DNA from: an uncultured Chromatiaceae bacterium
GTDB lineage: Bacteria; Pseudomonadota; Gammaproteobacteria; Enterobacterales; Alteromonadaceae
Direction: 5' to 3'
DNA length: 64,000 bases
Assembly: GCA_937978655.1 (NCBI GenBank)
Contig: CALJUX010000088.1
Span: 26,222-90,221 of the forward strand
Of the stretch, positions 8,724-18,462 are shown piece after piece; position 1 is the first letter of the stretch; each line of letters begins with the position of its first letter. The notes below the pieces were generated by a model. That model made no database searches. It was not told the DNA's origin and saw nothing but the letters and a program-made list of their open reading frames with translations. The position numbers and the translations under genes were made by a program.

Positions 8724-10826
8724 ATGCAGCTAGCCAATGTCCTGATGCGGTTTGATCGCTCACAACTGCAGTATTTAAAAGGTACCGGCACGCCTTTATT
8801 GATCCTTGCTGCCCTGGCGATGATAGTGTTGCCGTTGCCGCCACTTCTGCTTGATATCCTGTTTTCCTTTAATATTGCGCTGGCGCTGGTGGTTCTGCTG
8901 GTGACTATTTACGTCAGAAAACCGCTGGATTTTGCTATTTTTCCTTCCGTCTTGCTGGTGGCAACCATCTTGCGACTGGCGCTGAACGTCGCCAGTACCC
9001 GTATTGTCTTGCTGGAAGGTCATACTGGCCCCGATGCGGCCGGTGCTGTGATTGAAGCCTTCGGTCATGTGGTGATCGGCGGGAACTATGCAGTCGGTAT
9101 CGTCGTGTTTGCCATCCTGATTATCATCAACTTTGTGGTGGTGACCAAAGGTGCCGGCCGTATCGCAGAGGTCACCGCACGTTTCACCCTTGACGCGATG
9201 CCGGGTAAACAAATGGCGATTGATGCGGACCTGAACTCCGGGTTTATCGACCAGGATCAGGCGCGTAAACGCCGTGATGAAGTGACGGCTGAGGCCGACT
9301 TTTATGGTTCGATGGACGGTGCGACCAAGTTCGTCAAAGGTGACGCGGTGGCGGGCCTGATCATTTTATTTGTCGGTCTGATTGGTGGCATTTTTATCGG
9401 CACGTTGCAGCATGACTTAGCTTTTGGCGAAGCGCTGGAAGTCTATACCCTGCTGACCATTGGTGACGGTCTGGTTGCGCAAATCCCCGGTTTGTTGCTG
9501 TCAATTGGTACCGCAATTATCGTTACCCGGCAAAATAAAGAGGCGGATCTTGGCGAGCAGATGAGCGGTCAGCTCGGTAACCTCAAAGTGCTGGTTGTCG
9601 CGGCTTTGTTACTGACCATCATGGGCATAGTGCCTGGGATGCCGCATCTGGCGTTTTTAAGCCTGGCGGCCTTGTTAGGCGGCACGGCTTATCTTATCCA
9701 CAAACGTAGTCTTGCACCTGCAACGACCGCCGGCCAGGCGCGTTCTGAACTGGTGCCGGCGTCTGAACTGGCGCCGCAAAAAGAGATCAGCTGGGACGAC
9801 GTGCAACCGGTGGATGTGATTGGTCTGGAGGTCGGGTATCGCCTCATTCCGCTGGTTGACAAAGCGCAGGGCGGTGAATTGCTGGCCCGGATTAAAGGCG
9901 TGCGGAAAAAACTGTCACAGGAGCTTGGATTCCTGATCCCGGCGGTACATATTCGTGACAATCTGGACCTTGAGCCGAACACTTACCGCGTGACATTGAT
10001 GGGGGTCAATACCGGCCAGGCTGAATTGCGTCATGATAACGAGCTGGCGATCAATCCTGGTCAGGTGTTTGGCAATCTCAAAGGGATAGCCACCAAAGAT
10101 CCGGCTTTTGGTCTTGATGCAGTGTGGATACCGCGTAATCAGCGTGAGCACGCACAAACACTGGGATATACCGTGGTTGATGCGGCGACTGTGGTAGCCA
10201 CGCATCTGAGCCAAATCCTGACGAATAATGCAGCCAGTCTGCTTGGCCATGAAGAAGTACAGAATCTGTTGGATATGCTGGCGAAAACCTCGCCGAAACT
10301 GGCGGAGGCGCTGGTGCCGGATACCTTACCGTTGCGTTCTGTCGTCAAAGTGCTGCAGAACCTGCTGCACGAAGGGGTGCCGATCCGGGATATGCGCACT
10401 ATTGCCCAGACGCTGGTGGACACCGGTGCGCGCAGCCAGGACATCGATGTGCTGACCGCATCCTGTCGTATTGCGTTGCGGCGCCTGATTGTGCAGGAAG
10501 TGGCCGCTGGGGCTGCTGAGATCCCGGTGATGACCTTTGCACCGGAGCTTGAACAGATGCTGCATCAGTCGATGCAGGCGGCCGGCAGTGATGGCGCCGG
10601 CATTGAACCTGGCCTGGCGGAGCGCATCCAGCAGTCGCTGCGTGAAGCGTCGCAGCAACAGGAACTGGCCGGTGAACCTGCCGTGTTGCTGACTTCCGGC
10701 ATCTTACGCAGCGTGATGGCACGATTCGTGAAATACACCATTCCAGGATTGCGGGTGTTGTCTTATCAGGAAATTCCCGACGACAAACAAGTGCGGATCG
10801 TCAGTGTGGTGGGTCAGGCTGGTTAG
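8724..10826 (+). CDS. flhA: Flagellar export gate protein FlhA
   Basis: FlhA forms the nonameric ring of the export gate, uses the proton motive force and receives chaperone-substrate complexes. The 700-residue protein has an N-terminal membrane half (about eight helices up to residue 330) with the family motifs FPSVLLVATILRLALNVAST and the FHIPEP-region sequence ITKGAGRIAEV-like VVTKGAGRIAEVTARFTLDA. A large cytoplasmic domain ends YQEIPDDKQVRIVSVVG. The length and both halves are normal. It starts a new transcription group behind the sigma-54 site at 8671-8686. Confidence 0.98.
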   Translation: MQLANVLMRFDRSQLQYLKGTGTPLLILAALAMIVLPLPPLLLDILFSFNIALALVVLLVTIYVRKPLDFAIFPSVLLVATILRLALNVASTRIVLLEGHTGPDAAGAVIEAFGHVVIGGNYAVGIVVFAILIIINFVVVTKGAGRIAEVTARFTLDAMPGKQMAIDADLNSGFIDQDQARKRRDEVTAEADFYGSMDGATKFVKGDAVAGLIILFVGLIGGIFIGTLQHDLAFGEALEVYTLLTIGDGLVAQIPGLLLSIGTAIIVTRQNKEADLGEQMSGQLGNLKVLVVAALLLTIMGIVPGMPHLAFLSLAALLGGTAYLIHKRSLAPATTAGQARSELVPASELAPQKEISWDDVQPVDVIGLEVGYRLIPLVDKAQGGELLARIKGVRKKLSQELGFLIPAVHIRDNLDLEPNTYRVTLMGVNTGQAELRHDNELAINPGQVFGNLKGIATKDPAFGLDAVWIPRNQREHAQTLGYTVVDAATVVATHLSQILTNNAASLLGHEEVQNLLDMLAKTSPKLAEALVPDTLPLRSVVKVLQNLLHEGVPIRDMRTIAQTLVDTGARSQDIDVLTASCRIALRRLIVQEVAAGAAEIPVMTFAPELEQMLHQSMQAAGSDGAGIEPGLAERIQQSLREASQQQELAGEPAVLLTSGILRSVMARFVKYTIPGLRVLSYQEIPDDKQVRIVSVVGQAG

Positions 10827-10836
10827 GAGTTAGCAG

Positions 10837-12264
10837 ATGAAAATTAAGCGCTTTGTAGCAAAAGATATGCGCACCGCCTTGGCGGAAGTAAAAGAGTTTC
10901 TGGGCCCGGATGCCATTATTCTGTCAAATAAAAAAGTCGCCGGCGGTATTGAACTGGTGGCTGCTGTAGACCCGGAGGCCGCGCCGGCAAAGGCTTCCAG
11001 ATCAGAAGAGCACAGCAAACCGGTGACTGCAACGACCGGCAGTCAGCTAAATGTCCGTGTGGATGACGATGAGCCGGAAACGGATGCTCCGGCAGATTCA
11101 CTGCGGGCCTTGCTGGCCAGACAAATGATTAAACAGCAAAAAGCACAGGCCGAACCCACCGCTGTCAGCGACAAAAAATTGACCCCACGCCCGGCGGCTG
11201 ACCTGCAGCAATCGCCTTTGCTGGCGAAAAATCGTGCAACAGTGACTCCCGAACGTCAGAATTCTGTCACAGCGCCGACGGCCATCGCCGATTTCAGTAA
11301 GTTACAGCAGCAGCAAATGCAGATGATGCAGCAACAATTTGACACCATGCGTCAGGAAATGAGTTCAATGAAACAATTGCTGCAGCATCAGGTCTCCGGC
11401 CTGATGTGGCAAGACCTGGCGCGGCGTGAACCGGTACGGGCACTGGTCATCGAAAAATTGTCAGCACTGGGCTTAACTGAGGCGATGGCAGACCAGCTTG
11501 CCTGTTTTATGCCGGAAGATATTGCCGACGCTGATGCCTGGGACTGTGCGCTGGAGTTACTGGCCGGTCAGCTGACAACCACAAATGATGATTTATTACG
11601 CCGTGGTGGGGTGGTGGCACTGGTTGGACCTACCGGCGTCGGAAAAACCACAACGGTGGCCAAACTGGCCGCACAGTTTGCCCGCTTACACGGCGCGGAC
11701 CAGGTTGCACTGATCACGACCGACACCTTCCGGATTGGCGCTTTTGAACAGCTGGCGACTTTTGGCCGGATCATCGGCTGTCCGGTCAAACAAGCCAAAG
11801 ATCACGAAGAGTTAGCGGTACTGTTAACTCAGTTGCAGCAACGTAAACTGATCCTGATCGACACCGCAGGAATGAGCCAGCGCGATGTCCGGCTGGCAGA
11901 AAAACTATCCGCTTTGATGCATAATTCGCGTGTCAAAATAAGAAGTTATCTGGTATTGTCTGCGACCTCACAAGCACGTGTGATGCAAGAGACCGTAGAG
12001 CACTTTAAACGAATTACGCTATCGGGTTGTATTTTCACAAAACTTGATGAATGCTTAAGCTTGGGTGAAATTATTAATATCGCAATTCAAAATGCTTTAC
12101 CTGTCAGTTATTTGACCAATGGTCAGCGGGTTCCTGAAGACATCGAAGCGGCGCAGGCCAAAGCGATGGTGATGCAGGCAGAGCAACTGCGATTAGCGCA
12201 ATGCGGCGCAGAGCATCAATGGTATCAGGATGTGGCAGCCCGGGCGGATGGAACCTATGCATAA
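10837..12264 (+). CDS. flhF: Flagellar placement GTPase FlhF
   Basis: FlhF is an SRP-type GTPase that marks the cell pole for flagellum assembly. The 475-residue protein has the B domain start MKIKRFVAKDMRTALAEVKE, a variable Gln-rich linker, and the NG GTPase domain. The P-loop is GPTGVGKTTTVAKLAAQ, followed by TTDTFRIGAFEQL, the G3 element DTAGMSQRD and the guanine-specificity motif TKLDE. It lies just upstream of flhG, overlapping it by 8 bases. The pair indicates a polar flagellum of controlled number. Confidence 0.97.
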   Translation: MKIKRFVAKDMRTALAEVKEFLGPDAIILSNKKVAGGIELVAAVDPEAAPAKASRSEEHSKPVTATTGSQLNVRVDDDEPETDAPADSLRALLARQMIKQQKAQAEPTAVSDKKLTPRPAADLQQSPLLAKNRATVTPERQNSVTAPTAIADFSKLQQQQMQMMQQQFDTMRQEMSSMKQLLQHQVSGLMWQDLARREPVRALVIEKLSALGLTEAMADQLACFMPEDIADADAWDCALELLAGQLTTTNDDLLRRGGVVALVGPTGVGKTTTVAKLAAQFARLHGADQVALITTDTFRIGAFEQLATFGRIIGCPVKQAKDHEELAVLLTQLQQRKLILIDTAGMSQRDVRLAEKLSALMHNSRVKIRSYLVLSATSQARVMQETVEHFKRITLSGCIFTKLDECLSLGEIINIAIQNALPVSYLTNGQRVPEDIEAAQAKAMVMQAEQLRLAQCGAEHQWYQDVAARADGTYA

Positions 12265-13138
12265 TCATGAATTAATGTTTGATCAAGCCAGCGGCCTGAG
12301 AAGAATGAAAAAGCAGATGGTAAAAGTAATAGCGGTGACAGGTGGAAAAGGCGGCGTGGGGAAAACCAACGTGACGCTGAACCTTGCCATGGCTATGGCA
12401 CAGATGGGTAAAAAAGTACTGGTGCTGGATGCAGACCTCGGACTTGCCAATTGTGACGTGATGCTCGGTCTGCGGGTGGAAAAAAACTTATCGCATGTAT
12501 TGTCCGGCGAAGCTGAGCTGGACGATATTCTGATTGAAGGCCCGTTTGGGATCCGGATAGTTCCGGCCACCTCGGGTACCCAATCCATGACGGAACTGAG
12601 TCCGGCGGAGCACGCTGGTCTGATCCGTGCTTTCAGCGAGCTTCGCGCCTCGTTTGACGTGCTGCTGGTGGACACTGCCGCCGGTATCTCTGATATGGTC
12701 CTGAGTTTTTCCAGAGCGTCACAGGATGTGTTGGTGGTGGTGTGTGACGAGCCTTCTTCAATCACTGACGCCTACGCCCTGATGAAAATTCTCAGTCGCG
12801 AACACGCCGTGCATAAATTTAAAATCGTGGCGAATATGGTGCGCAGTCTGCGCGAAGGTCAGGAACTTTTTGCCAAACTGAGCCGCGTGACAGATCGCTT
12901 TTTAGATGTAACGCTGGAGTTAGTTGCGACTATTCCGTTTGACGAAAATGTGCGTAAAGCGGCGCGTAAACAGCGGGCTTTTGTCGATGCATTCCCAAAA
13001 ACACCGGCATCTTTGGCGGTGAAGACACTGGCAACACGCGCCGTCCAGTGGCCGGTGCCGCCCAGTGCATCGGGTCATCTGGAGTTTTTTCTGGAGCAAC
13101 TGGTTCAGCCGCAGTCGGAACGGCGGGGGGTGATGTGA
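12257..13138 (+). CDS. flhG: Flagellar number regulator FlhG (FleN)
   Basis: FlhG is a MinD-like ATPase that limits flagellar number, partly by stimulating the FlhF GTPase and restraining the master activator. The 293 residues begin MHNHELMFDQASGLRRM; the DQAxxLR element is the known FlhF-activating helix. The deviant Walker A GGKGGVGKTNVTLN and the switch region DADLGLANCDVMLG follow. The ATG at 12257 gives the family-like start; an ATG at 12248 is possible. It overlaps flhF by 8 bases and fliA by 4. Confidence 0.96.
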   Translation: MHNHELMFDQASGLRRMKKQMVKVIAVTGGKGGVGKTNVTLNLAMAMAQMGKKVLVLDADLGLANCDVMLGLRVEKNLSHVLSGEAELDDILIEGPFGIRIVPATSGTQSMTELSPAEHAGLIRAFSELRASFDVLLVDTAAGISDMVLSFSRASQDVLVVVCDEPSSITDAYALMKILSREHAVHKFKIVANMVRSLREGQELFAKLSRVTDRFLDVTLELVATIPFDENVRKAARKQRAFVDAFPKTPASLAVKTLATRAVQWPVPPSASGHLEFFLEQLVQPQSERRGVM

Positions 13139-13854
13139 ATAGTCGTTTAGCGGCATATGGCAGTAATAACCAGCTGCAGTTGCTGGTAGAGAAGCATGCA
13201 CCTTTAGTAAAACGTATTGCATATCACTTGTTGGCACGGTTGCCGGCCAGTGTGCAGGTCGATGATTTGATCCAGTCTGGCATGATTGGCCTGATTGAAG
13301 CCGCGAAGAATTTTGACAGTACCAAAGGGGCTAGTTTTGAAACCTTTGCCGGGATCCGGATCCGCGGTTCCATGCTCGACGAAATCCGGCGTGGTGACTG
13401 GACACCCAGATCTGTGCATCGAAACTCACGCTTGATTGCTGAAACAATCGCCGAACTTGAGGCAACATTGGGTCGTGACGTAAAAGATGTTGAAGTTGCT
13501 GAAAAACTTGATATAACTTTAGATGAATATCATCAGATGCTCAGTGACGCGAGTAATGGTCGTATCGTTGGCATGGAAGATTTGGGGATCAGTGAAGATG
13601 TACTGGTTACCGCAAACGATAAACAGGACGATCAACTGTTTGAAGAACAGGCCAACGACTCGTTTCAGCAAGCCTTGGTAAAAAATATCAGTAGCTTACC
13701 GGAACGCGAGGCAATAGTATTGTCGCTCTATTATAATGATGAGCTTAATTTAAAAGAGATTGGCGAAGTGCTTAGCGTCAGCGAGTCTCGGGTCAGTCAA
13801 ATTCATAGTCAGGCGTTGTTGCGGTTAAGATCGCGGATGCAGGACTGGTTGTAA
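13135..13854 (+). CDS. fliA: RNA polymerase sigma-28 factor FliA
   Basis: FliA directs transcription of late flagellar, motor and chemotaxis genes. From the GTG at 13135 the protein has 239 residues, the family length, and overlaps the flhG stop by four bases, with a run of Gs at 13125-13131 as ribosome site. Region 2 is seen as LPASVQVDDLIQSGMIGLIEAAKNFD and FETFAGIRIRGSMLDEIRRGDW. Region 4 ends with a helix-turn-helix, LKEIGEVLSVSESRVSQIHSQA. An in-frame upstream extension exists inside flhG but has no family similarity. Confidence 0.97.
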   Translation: MNSRLAAYGSNNQLQLLVEKHAPLVKRIAYHLLARLPASVQVDDLIQSGMIGLIEAAKNFDSTKGASFETFAGIRIRGSMLDEIRRGDWTPRSVHRNSRLIAETIAELEATLGRDVKDVEVAEKLDITLDEYHQMLSDASNGRIVGMEDLGISEDVLVTANDKQDDQLFEEQANDSFQQALVKNISSLPEREAIVLSLYYNDELNLKEIGEVLSVSESRVSQIHSQALLRLRSRMQDWL

Positions 13855-13895
13855 ATTTTGAGAATAACCACTGGGGTATCTCGTCGGAGGGGATT

Positions 13896-14279
13896 TTGGA
13901 TAAAAACATGAAAATTCTCGTGGTAGACGATTTTTCTACTATGAGACGCATCATTAAAAACCTGTTACGGGACTTAGGTTTCACGAACGTACAGGAAGCA
14001 GATGACGGCAGCACGGCTCTGCCTATGCTGCAAAATGGTGATTTTGATTTTGTGGTCACCGACTGGAATATGCCTGGTATGCAAGGGATTGATTTGCTTC
14101 GTGCTATTCGCGCTGATGCCAAATTAAAACACATCCCGGTCCTGATGGTCACTGCGGAAGCCAAGAAAGAGCAGATTATCGCCGCTGCTCAGGCTGGTGT
14201 GAACGGTTACATCGTCAAACCTTTTACTGCTGCAACCTTACAAGAGAAGTTATCAAAAGTATTCGAGCGCTTAGGTTAA
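13896..14279 (+). CDS. cheY: Chemotaxis response regulator CheY
   Basis: CheY carries the phosphoryl group from CheA to FliM. The 127-residue single receiver domain has the acidic pocket VVDDF, the phospho-acceptor Asp56 in TDWNMPGMQG, the signalling Thr in MVTAEAKKEQ and Lys108 in VKPFTAA. The TTG at 13896 is chosen because GGAGG at 13886-13890 is 5 bases upstream and gives the MDKNMKIL start seen in marine gammaproteobacterial CheY; the ATG at 13908 would have no ribosome site at normal distance. Confidence 0.97.
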   Translation: MDKNMKILVVDDFSTMRRIIKNLLRDLGFTNVQEADDGSTALPMLQNGDFDFVVTDWNMPGMQGIDLLRAIRADAKLKHIPVLMVTAEAKKEQIIAAAQAGVNGYIVKPFTAATLQEKLSKVFERLG

Positions 14280-14305
14280 GCCGTATCTGACACAGGAGTG
14301 GCGCC

Positions 14306-15058
14306 ATGTCTGCATATACGGCACCTATTATCACCCTTGAACAGGCGCGTGAGCTTGTGCAGTTGTTGGAGATGGGCGAGCAGGATGCTGCCAATGAACT
14401 GGTGCAGGGGCTTGCAGTCCCCGGTTCATCTGAGCTCTTCGCGGAAGTTGGGAAGCTGACGCGACAACTGCACGATTCTCTGAAAAGTTTCCAGGTAGAT
14501 CCTTCAATCAGCAATTTGCTGGAAGAGGATATCCCAGACGCAAAACGCCGGCTGTCACACGTGATTGATATGACAGAGCAAGCAGCGAACCAGACGATGG
14601 ATGCTGTTGAATCTTGTTTACCTATTGCAGATAAACTTAATAACAGCTTGCATGCAATCCTTCCTGAATGGCAAAAATTGATGACCAGGAACCTAAAACT
14701 TGGTGAATTCAAAGCCTTATGCCATAGTTTGAATAGTTTTCTGCATGAGTCTTCTACAAATGTCGAGGCATTGCAGGGCTCTATGACCGAAGTTTTAATG
14801 GCACAGGGATTTCAGGACTTGACCGGACAGATTTTGCGTCGTGTCATCGAACTGGTGCGTGAAGTAGAAGACAGTTTGATTGGATTATTAACTGCATTTG
14901 GACATGTGACTGTCGCAACAGAAGCAAAACCTGCTGTTGTTCGTAAACCCAAAGCCGGACATGAAGCCGAAGGGCCGATTATTGATGCCAGCAGCCGGAG
15001 CGATGTGGTGCAGGGACAGGATGATGTTGACGATTTATTATCGAGTTTAGGGTTCTGA
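14306..15058 (+). CDS. cheZ: CheY-P phosphatase CheZ
   Basis: CheZ removes the phosphoryl group from CheY. The 250-residue protein is helical, with the catalytic segment AQGFQDLTGQILRRVIELV around residues 170-190; the Gln of FQDLTGQ is the known catalytic position in enteric CheZ. The C-terminal amphipathic tail QDDVDDLLSSLGF is the CheY-tethering helix. It has a CAGGAG ribosome site 8 bases before the ATG and lies between cheY and cheA as in Pseudomonas and Vibrio. Confidence 0.96.
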   Translation: MSAYTAPIITLEQARELVQLLEMGEQDAANELVQGLAVPGSSELFAEVGKLTRQLHDSLKSFQVDPSISNLLEEDIPDAKRRLSHVIDMTEQAANQTMDAVESCLPIADKLNNSLHAILPEWQKLMTRNLKLGEFKALCHSLNSFLHESSTNVEALQGSMTEVLMAQGFQDLTGQILRRVIELVREVEDSLIGLLTAFGHVTVATEAKPAVVRKPKAGHEAEGPIIDASSRSDVVQGQDDVDDLLSSLGF

Positions 15059-15073
15059 GAGAGGTAAGGTGGC

Positions 15074-17323
15074 ATGGGCTTTGATGTTGATGAGGATATT
15101 TTACAGGATTTCCTAGTCGAAGCCGGCGAGATCCTCGAGGCATTGGCGGAACAGTTGGTCGAACTAGAAAACAACCCCGACGATTCTGCTTTGCTGAACG
15201 CAATATTTCGTGGATTTCATACGGTAAAAGGTGGTGCAGGGTTTTTATCGCTGACAGCGCTGGTTGATGCCTGTCACGGTGCAGAAAACGTGTTCGACAT
15301 CTTACGCACCGGTAAGAGACGCGTAACGTCCGAGCTGATGGACGTCATTTTACAGGCTCTTGATGCGATCAATGAAATGTTTGCCAATGTGCAGGCGCGT
15401 CAGCCGTTGGAGCCCGCAACCCCTGAATTACTCGACGCTTTACACCGCCTCAGCGAACCTGAAGGCGAAGATGAGCATCATGCACCGGTGGCACAAGCTG
15501 CCGAGCCGGAGATGAGCATCGAGTCTTTTGATGCTGCCGTATCATTTGAGACGGAAGCTGAGCCTGCAAATCACGCCGGTTCAATTGACGATATCAACGA
15601 AGACGAATTTGAACGTCTGCTCGATGAGTTACATGGTTCCGGTGCACCAGGCCGAAACACGCCACCGCCAGCAGCGGCTGCGCCTGTGGCCATAACGACT
15701 GGCGCAGGGTCAGATATTACTGACGATGAATTTGAAGCGATCCTGGATCAGCTGCACGGGAAAGGGTCATTCATTCCCGGACAGACAGACGCGGCTGAAG
15801 CACCGGCATCCAAACCTGCAACAGCGGCGCCCGCGCCTGCAGCAAGCGCCAAAGCAGGTGACGATATCAGCGATGACGAATTTGAGTCATTGCTGGACGA
15901 ATTGCATGGGAAAGGCAAGGCTCCGGCAGGGCCTGCCGCAGTGACTGCCCCTGCAGCAAAATCTGAACCGGTAAAACCCGCTCCAGCCAAAGTGACAGCC
16001 GCACCGGCAGTGGTCAAAGCAGAACCTGCTAAACCTGAAGCCGCGAAGCCGGCGCCTGCGCCACTGGTTGCCAAAGACAAGGACAGTGGTGATGGCGACA
16101 GCAAAGGCGCTGCTCAGGCAGATACTACAGTTCGGGTCGACACTAAACGTCTTGATCAAATCATGAATATGGTTGGTGAGCTGGTGCTGGTGCGCAATCG
16201 TCTGGTCAGCCTTTCAAGCGTTGCTCAGAACGAAGAAATGAGCAAAGCGATTTCGAATCTTGATGTGGTAACGGCCGATTTACAAGGCGCGGTGATGAAA
16301 ACCCGGATGCAGCCAATCAAGAAAGTGTTTGGCCGTTTCCCGCGCGTCGTTCGGGATCTAGCCCGCTCATTACAAAAAGAAATTAACCTGGAACTGGAAG
16401 GCGAAGAAACCGATCTGGATAAGAACCTGGTCGAGGCACTGGCCGATCCGCTGGTCCACTTGGTACGCAATTCTGTCGATCACGGGATTGAGATGCCGGA
16501 TGTCCGGGTGAAATCCGGGAAGCCACGCAATGGTTTAGTCAAACTGGCCGCACAACAGGCAGGTGATCATATTCTGCTGACCATCCAGGATGACGGTGCC
16601 GGTATGGATCCGGAGAAACTGAAATCTATTGCTATCAAACGTGGTGTTCTGGACCCGGATGCTGCGGCCCGTATGTCGGATACCGAAGCATTTAATCTGA
16701 TTTTTGCGCCGGGTTTTTCCACGAAAGAGCAGATATCCGATATCTCTGGTCGTGGTGTCGGTATGGACGTGGTCAAAACCAAGATTAATCAGTTAAATGG
16801 TACTGTGCATATCCATTCTAAACTGGGTCAGGGTACCTTATTGGAAATCAAGGTGCCGCTGACACTGGCGATCCTGCCGACACTGATGGTTGTTGTTGGT
16901 AAACAGCCGTTTGCATTACCTCTGGCCACGGTGAATGAAATTTTCCATCTGGACCTGTCCAAGACCAATAATGTCGACGGGCAGTTGACGATTGTCGTCA
17001 GAAATAAAGCTATCCCGCTGTTTTATCTGGAGCATTGGCTGGTCAGAAACTCTGATAAGAAATTGCGGCGCGAACAGGGCCATGTAGTAATAGTGCAAAT
17101 TGGCACCCAGCAAGTTGGTTTTGTGGTTGACTCGTTGATTGGTCAGGAAGAGGTTGTGATCAAACCATTGGATGCATTGCTGCAAGGTACACCGGGTATG
17201 GCAGGTGCCACTATTACTTCTGATGGCAGTATTGCACTGATCCTTGATGTACCAAACTTACTGAAGCACTATGCGAAAAAATCCAAGGTGAAATTTGATC
17301 GCTTTAATAACTTAGTGTCATAG
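15074..17323 (+). CDS. cheA: Chemotaxis histidine kinase CheA
   Basis: CheA autophosphorylates in response to receptors and passes the phosphate to CheY and CheB. The 749 residues contain the P1 domain with phospho-His49 in FHTVKGGAGF, a long Ala/Pro-rich linker, P3 (RVDTKRLDQIMNMVGELVLV), the P4 kinase domain with N-box HLVRNSVDHGIE, G1 DDGAGMDPEKL and G2 GRGVGMDVVKT, and a CheW-like P5. No standard P2 is obvious. The linker instead carries three copies of an acidic I(N/T/S)(E/D)DEFExxLDxLHG motif at about residues 170-190, 213-232 and 263-282. These may serve as docking sites for ParP or CheY/CheB (inference). Confidence 0.97.
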   Translation: MGFDVDEDILQDFLVEAGEILEALAEQLVELENNPDDSALLNAIFRGFHTVKGGAGFLSLTALVDACHGAENVFDILRTGKRRVTSELMDVILQALDAINEMFANVQARQPLEPATPELLDALHRLSEPEGEDEHHAPVAQAAEPEMSIESFDAAVSFETEAEPANHAGSIDDINEDEFERLLDELHGSGAPGRNTPPPAAAAPVAITTGAGSDITDDEFEAILDQLHGKGSFIPGQTDAAEAPASKPATAAPAPAASAKAGDDISDDEFESLLDELHGKGKAPAGPAAVTAPAAKSEPVKPAPAKVTAAPAVVKAEPAKPEAAKPAPAPLVAKDKDSGDGDSKGAAQADTTVRVDTKRLDQIMNMVGELVLVRNRLVSLSSVAQNEEMSKAISNLDVVTADLQGAVMKTRMQPIKKVFGRFPRVVRDLARSLQKEINLELEGEETDLDKNLVEALADPLVHLVRNSVDHGIEMPDVRVKSGKPRNGLVKLAAQQAGDHILLTIQDDGAGMDPEKLKSIAIKRGVLDPDAAARMSDTEAFNLIFAPGFSTKEQISDISGRGVGMDVVKTKINQLNGTVHIHSKLGQGTLLEIKVPLTLAILPTLMVVVGKQPFALPLATVNEIFHLDLSKTNNVDGQLTIVVRNKAIPLFYLEHWLVRNSDKKLRREQGHVVIVQIGTQQVGFVVDSLIGQEEVVIKPLDALLQGTPGMAGATITSDGSIALILDVPNLLKHYAKKSKVKFDRFNNLVS

Positions 17324-17334
17324 GAGCCAGCTCT

Positions 17335-18462
17335 ATGGCAATCAGAGTTTTAGTGGTTGATGATTCGAGCTTCTTTCGTCGTCGTCTGACAGAAATCATT
17401 GCGGCAGATCCCGAGCTTTCAGTGGCGGGAACTGCAAACAATGGGCGTGAAGCGGTCGAAAAGGCGTTGGAAATTAAGCCTGATGTCATCACAATGGACG
17501 TGGAAATGCCCGTGATGGATGGTATTCAGGCTGTGCGGGAGATCCTGAAAACCCAGCGTATTCCGATCCTGATGTTTTCTTCTTTGACACATGATGGCGC
17601 CAGGGCGACATTAGATGCACTTGAGGCGGGGGCAACTGACTTCCTGCCGAAAAAATTCGAAGACATTGCCCGGGATAAAACCGAAGCAATTGATGTGCTG
17701 CGGCAACGGATTAAAACCGTTGCACGGCGCCGTTTATTGGTGAAGCCTGCTGTTGCTGCGCCTGCCCGCCCAAGTCACACACCGATAGCCCGGACTCCGG
17801 CGAGCAGGGCAGAGTTACTTCGTACAGTCGAACGGCTGGATACGCCGGAAGCTGTTGAGCGTCCTTTTAAAGTCTCCGGCAAACACTATAAAGTGGTCGC
17901 AATCGGTACTTCAACCGGTGGTCCTGTCGCATTACAAACTATTATTACTGCATTGCCTGCCAATTTCCCATTGCCCATTCTGCTGGTTCAGCATATGCCT
18001 GCCGCGTTCACTGGCGCATTTGCCGCAAGATTAAACACTTTGGCAAAAATCGAGGTGAAAGAAGCGGCGGATGGTGACCTGTTGCGTCCGGGAGTGGCTT
18101 ATCTGGCTCCGGGTGGTAAACAGATGTTGCTGGAAGGCTCTGATGCGCACTGTAAGATCCGGATTAAAGAGGATGATTCAGCCAGGATCACGTTTAAACC
18201 AAGTGTGGATATTACATTCGGCAGTACTGCAAAGGTGTTTCAGGACAAAGTGCTGGCAATTGTCCTGACCGGAATGGGCTCGGATGGCCGTGACGGTGCA
18301 AGGTTATTAAAACAGTTCGGCTCCAGGATCTGGGCGCAAGACGAAGCCAGCAGTGTGGTATACGGAATGCCTCAGGCGGTGACGGCTGCAGGGCTGACAG
18401 ATGTAGAAGTCAGTCTGAGTGATGTCGCAGTTAAATTAATGTCGGAAGTTGGTCATGGATAG
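17335..18462 (+). CDS. cheB: Chemotaxis glutamate methylesterase CheB
   Basis: CheB demethylates or deamidates receptor glutamates to allow adaptation. The 375-residue protein has an N-terminal receiver domain with phospho-acceptor Asp55 in TMDVEMPVMDG and a C-terminal esterase domain. The catalytic Ser193 lies in AIGTSTGGP, the histidine region is QHMPAAFTGAFAARLN and the aspartate region is TGMGSDGRDGA. A Pro/Ala-rich linker joins the two. It starts 11 bases after cheA and overlaps motC by 8 bases. Confidence 0.97.
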   Translation: MAIRVLVVDDSSFFRRRLTEIIAADPELSVAGTANNGREAVEKALEIKPDVITMDVEMPVMDGIQAVREILKTQRIPILMFSSLTHDGARATLDALEAGATDFLPKKFEDIARDKTEAIDVLRQRIKTVARRRLLVKPAVAAPARPSHTPIARTPASRAELLRTVERLDTPEAVERPFKVSGKHYKVVAIGTSTGGPVALQTIITALPANFPLPILLVQHMPAAFTGAFAARLNTLAKIEVKEAADGDLLRPGVAYLAPGGKQMLLEGSDAHCKIRIKEDDSARITFKPSVDITFGSTAKVFQDKVLAIVLTGMGSDGRDGARLLKQFGSRIWAQDEASSVVYGMPQAVTAAGLTDVEVSLSDVAVKLMSEVGHG

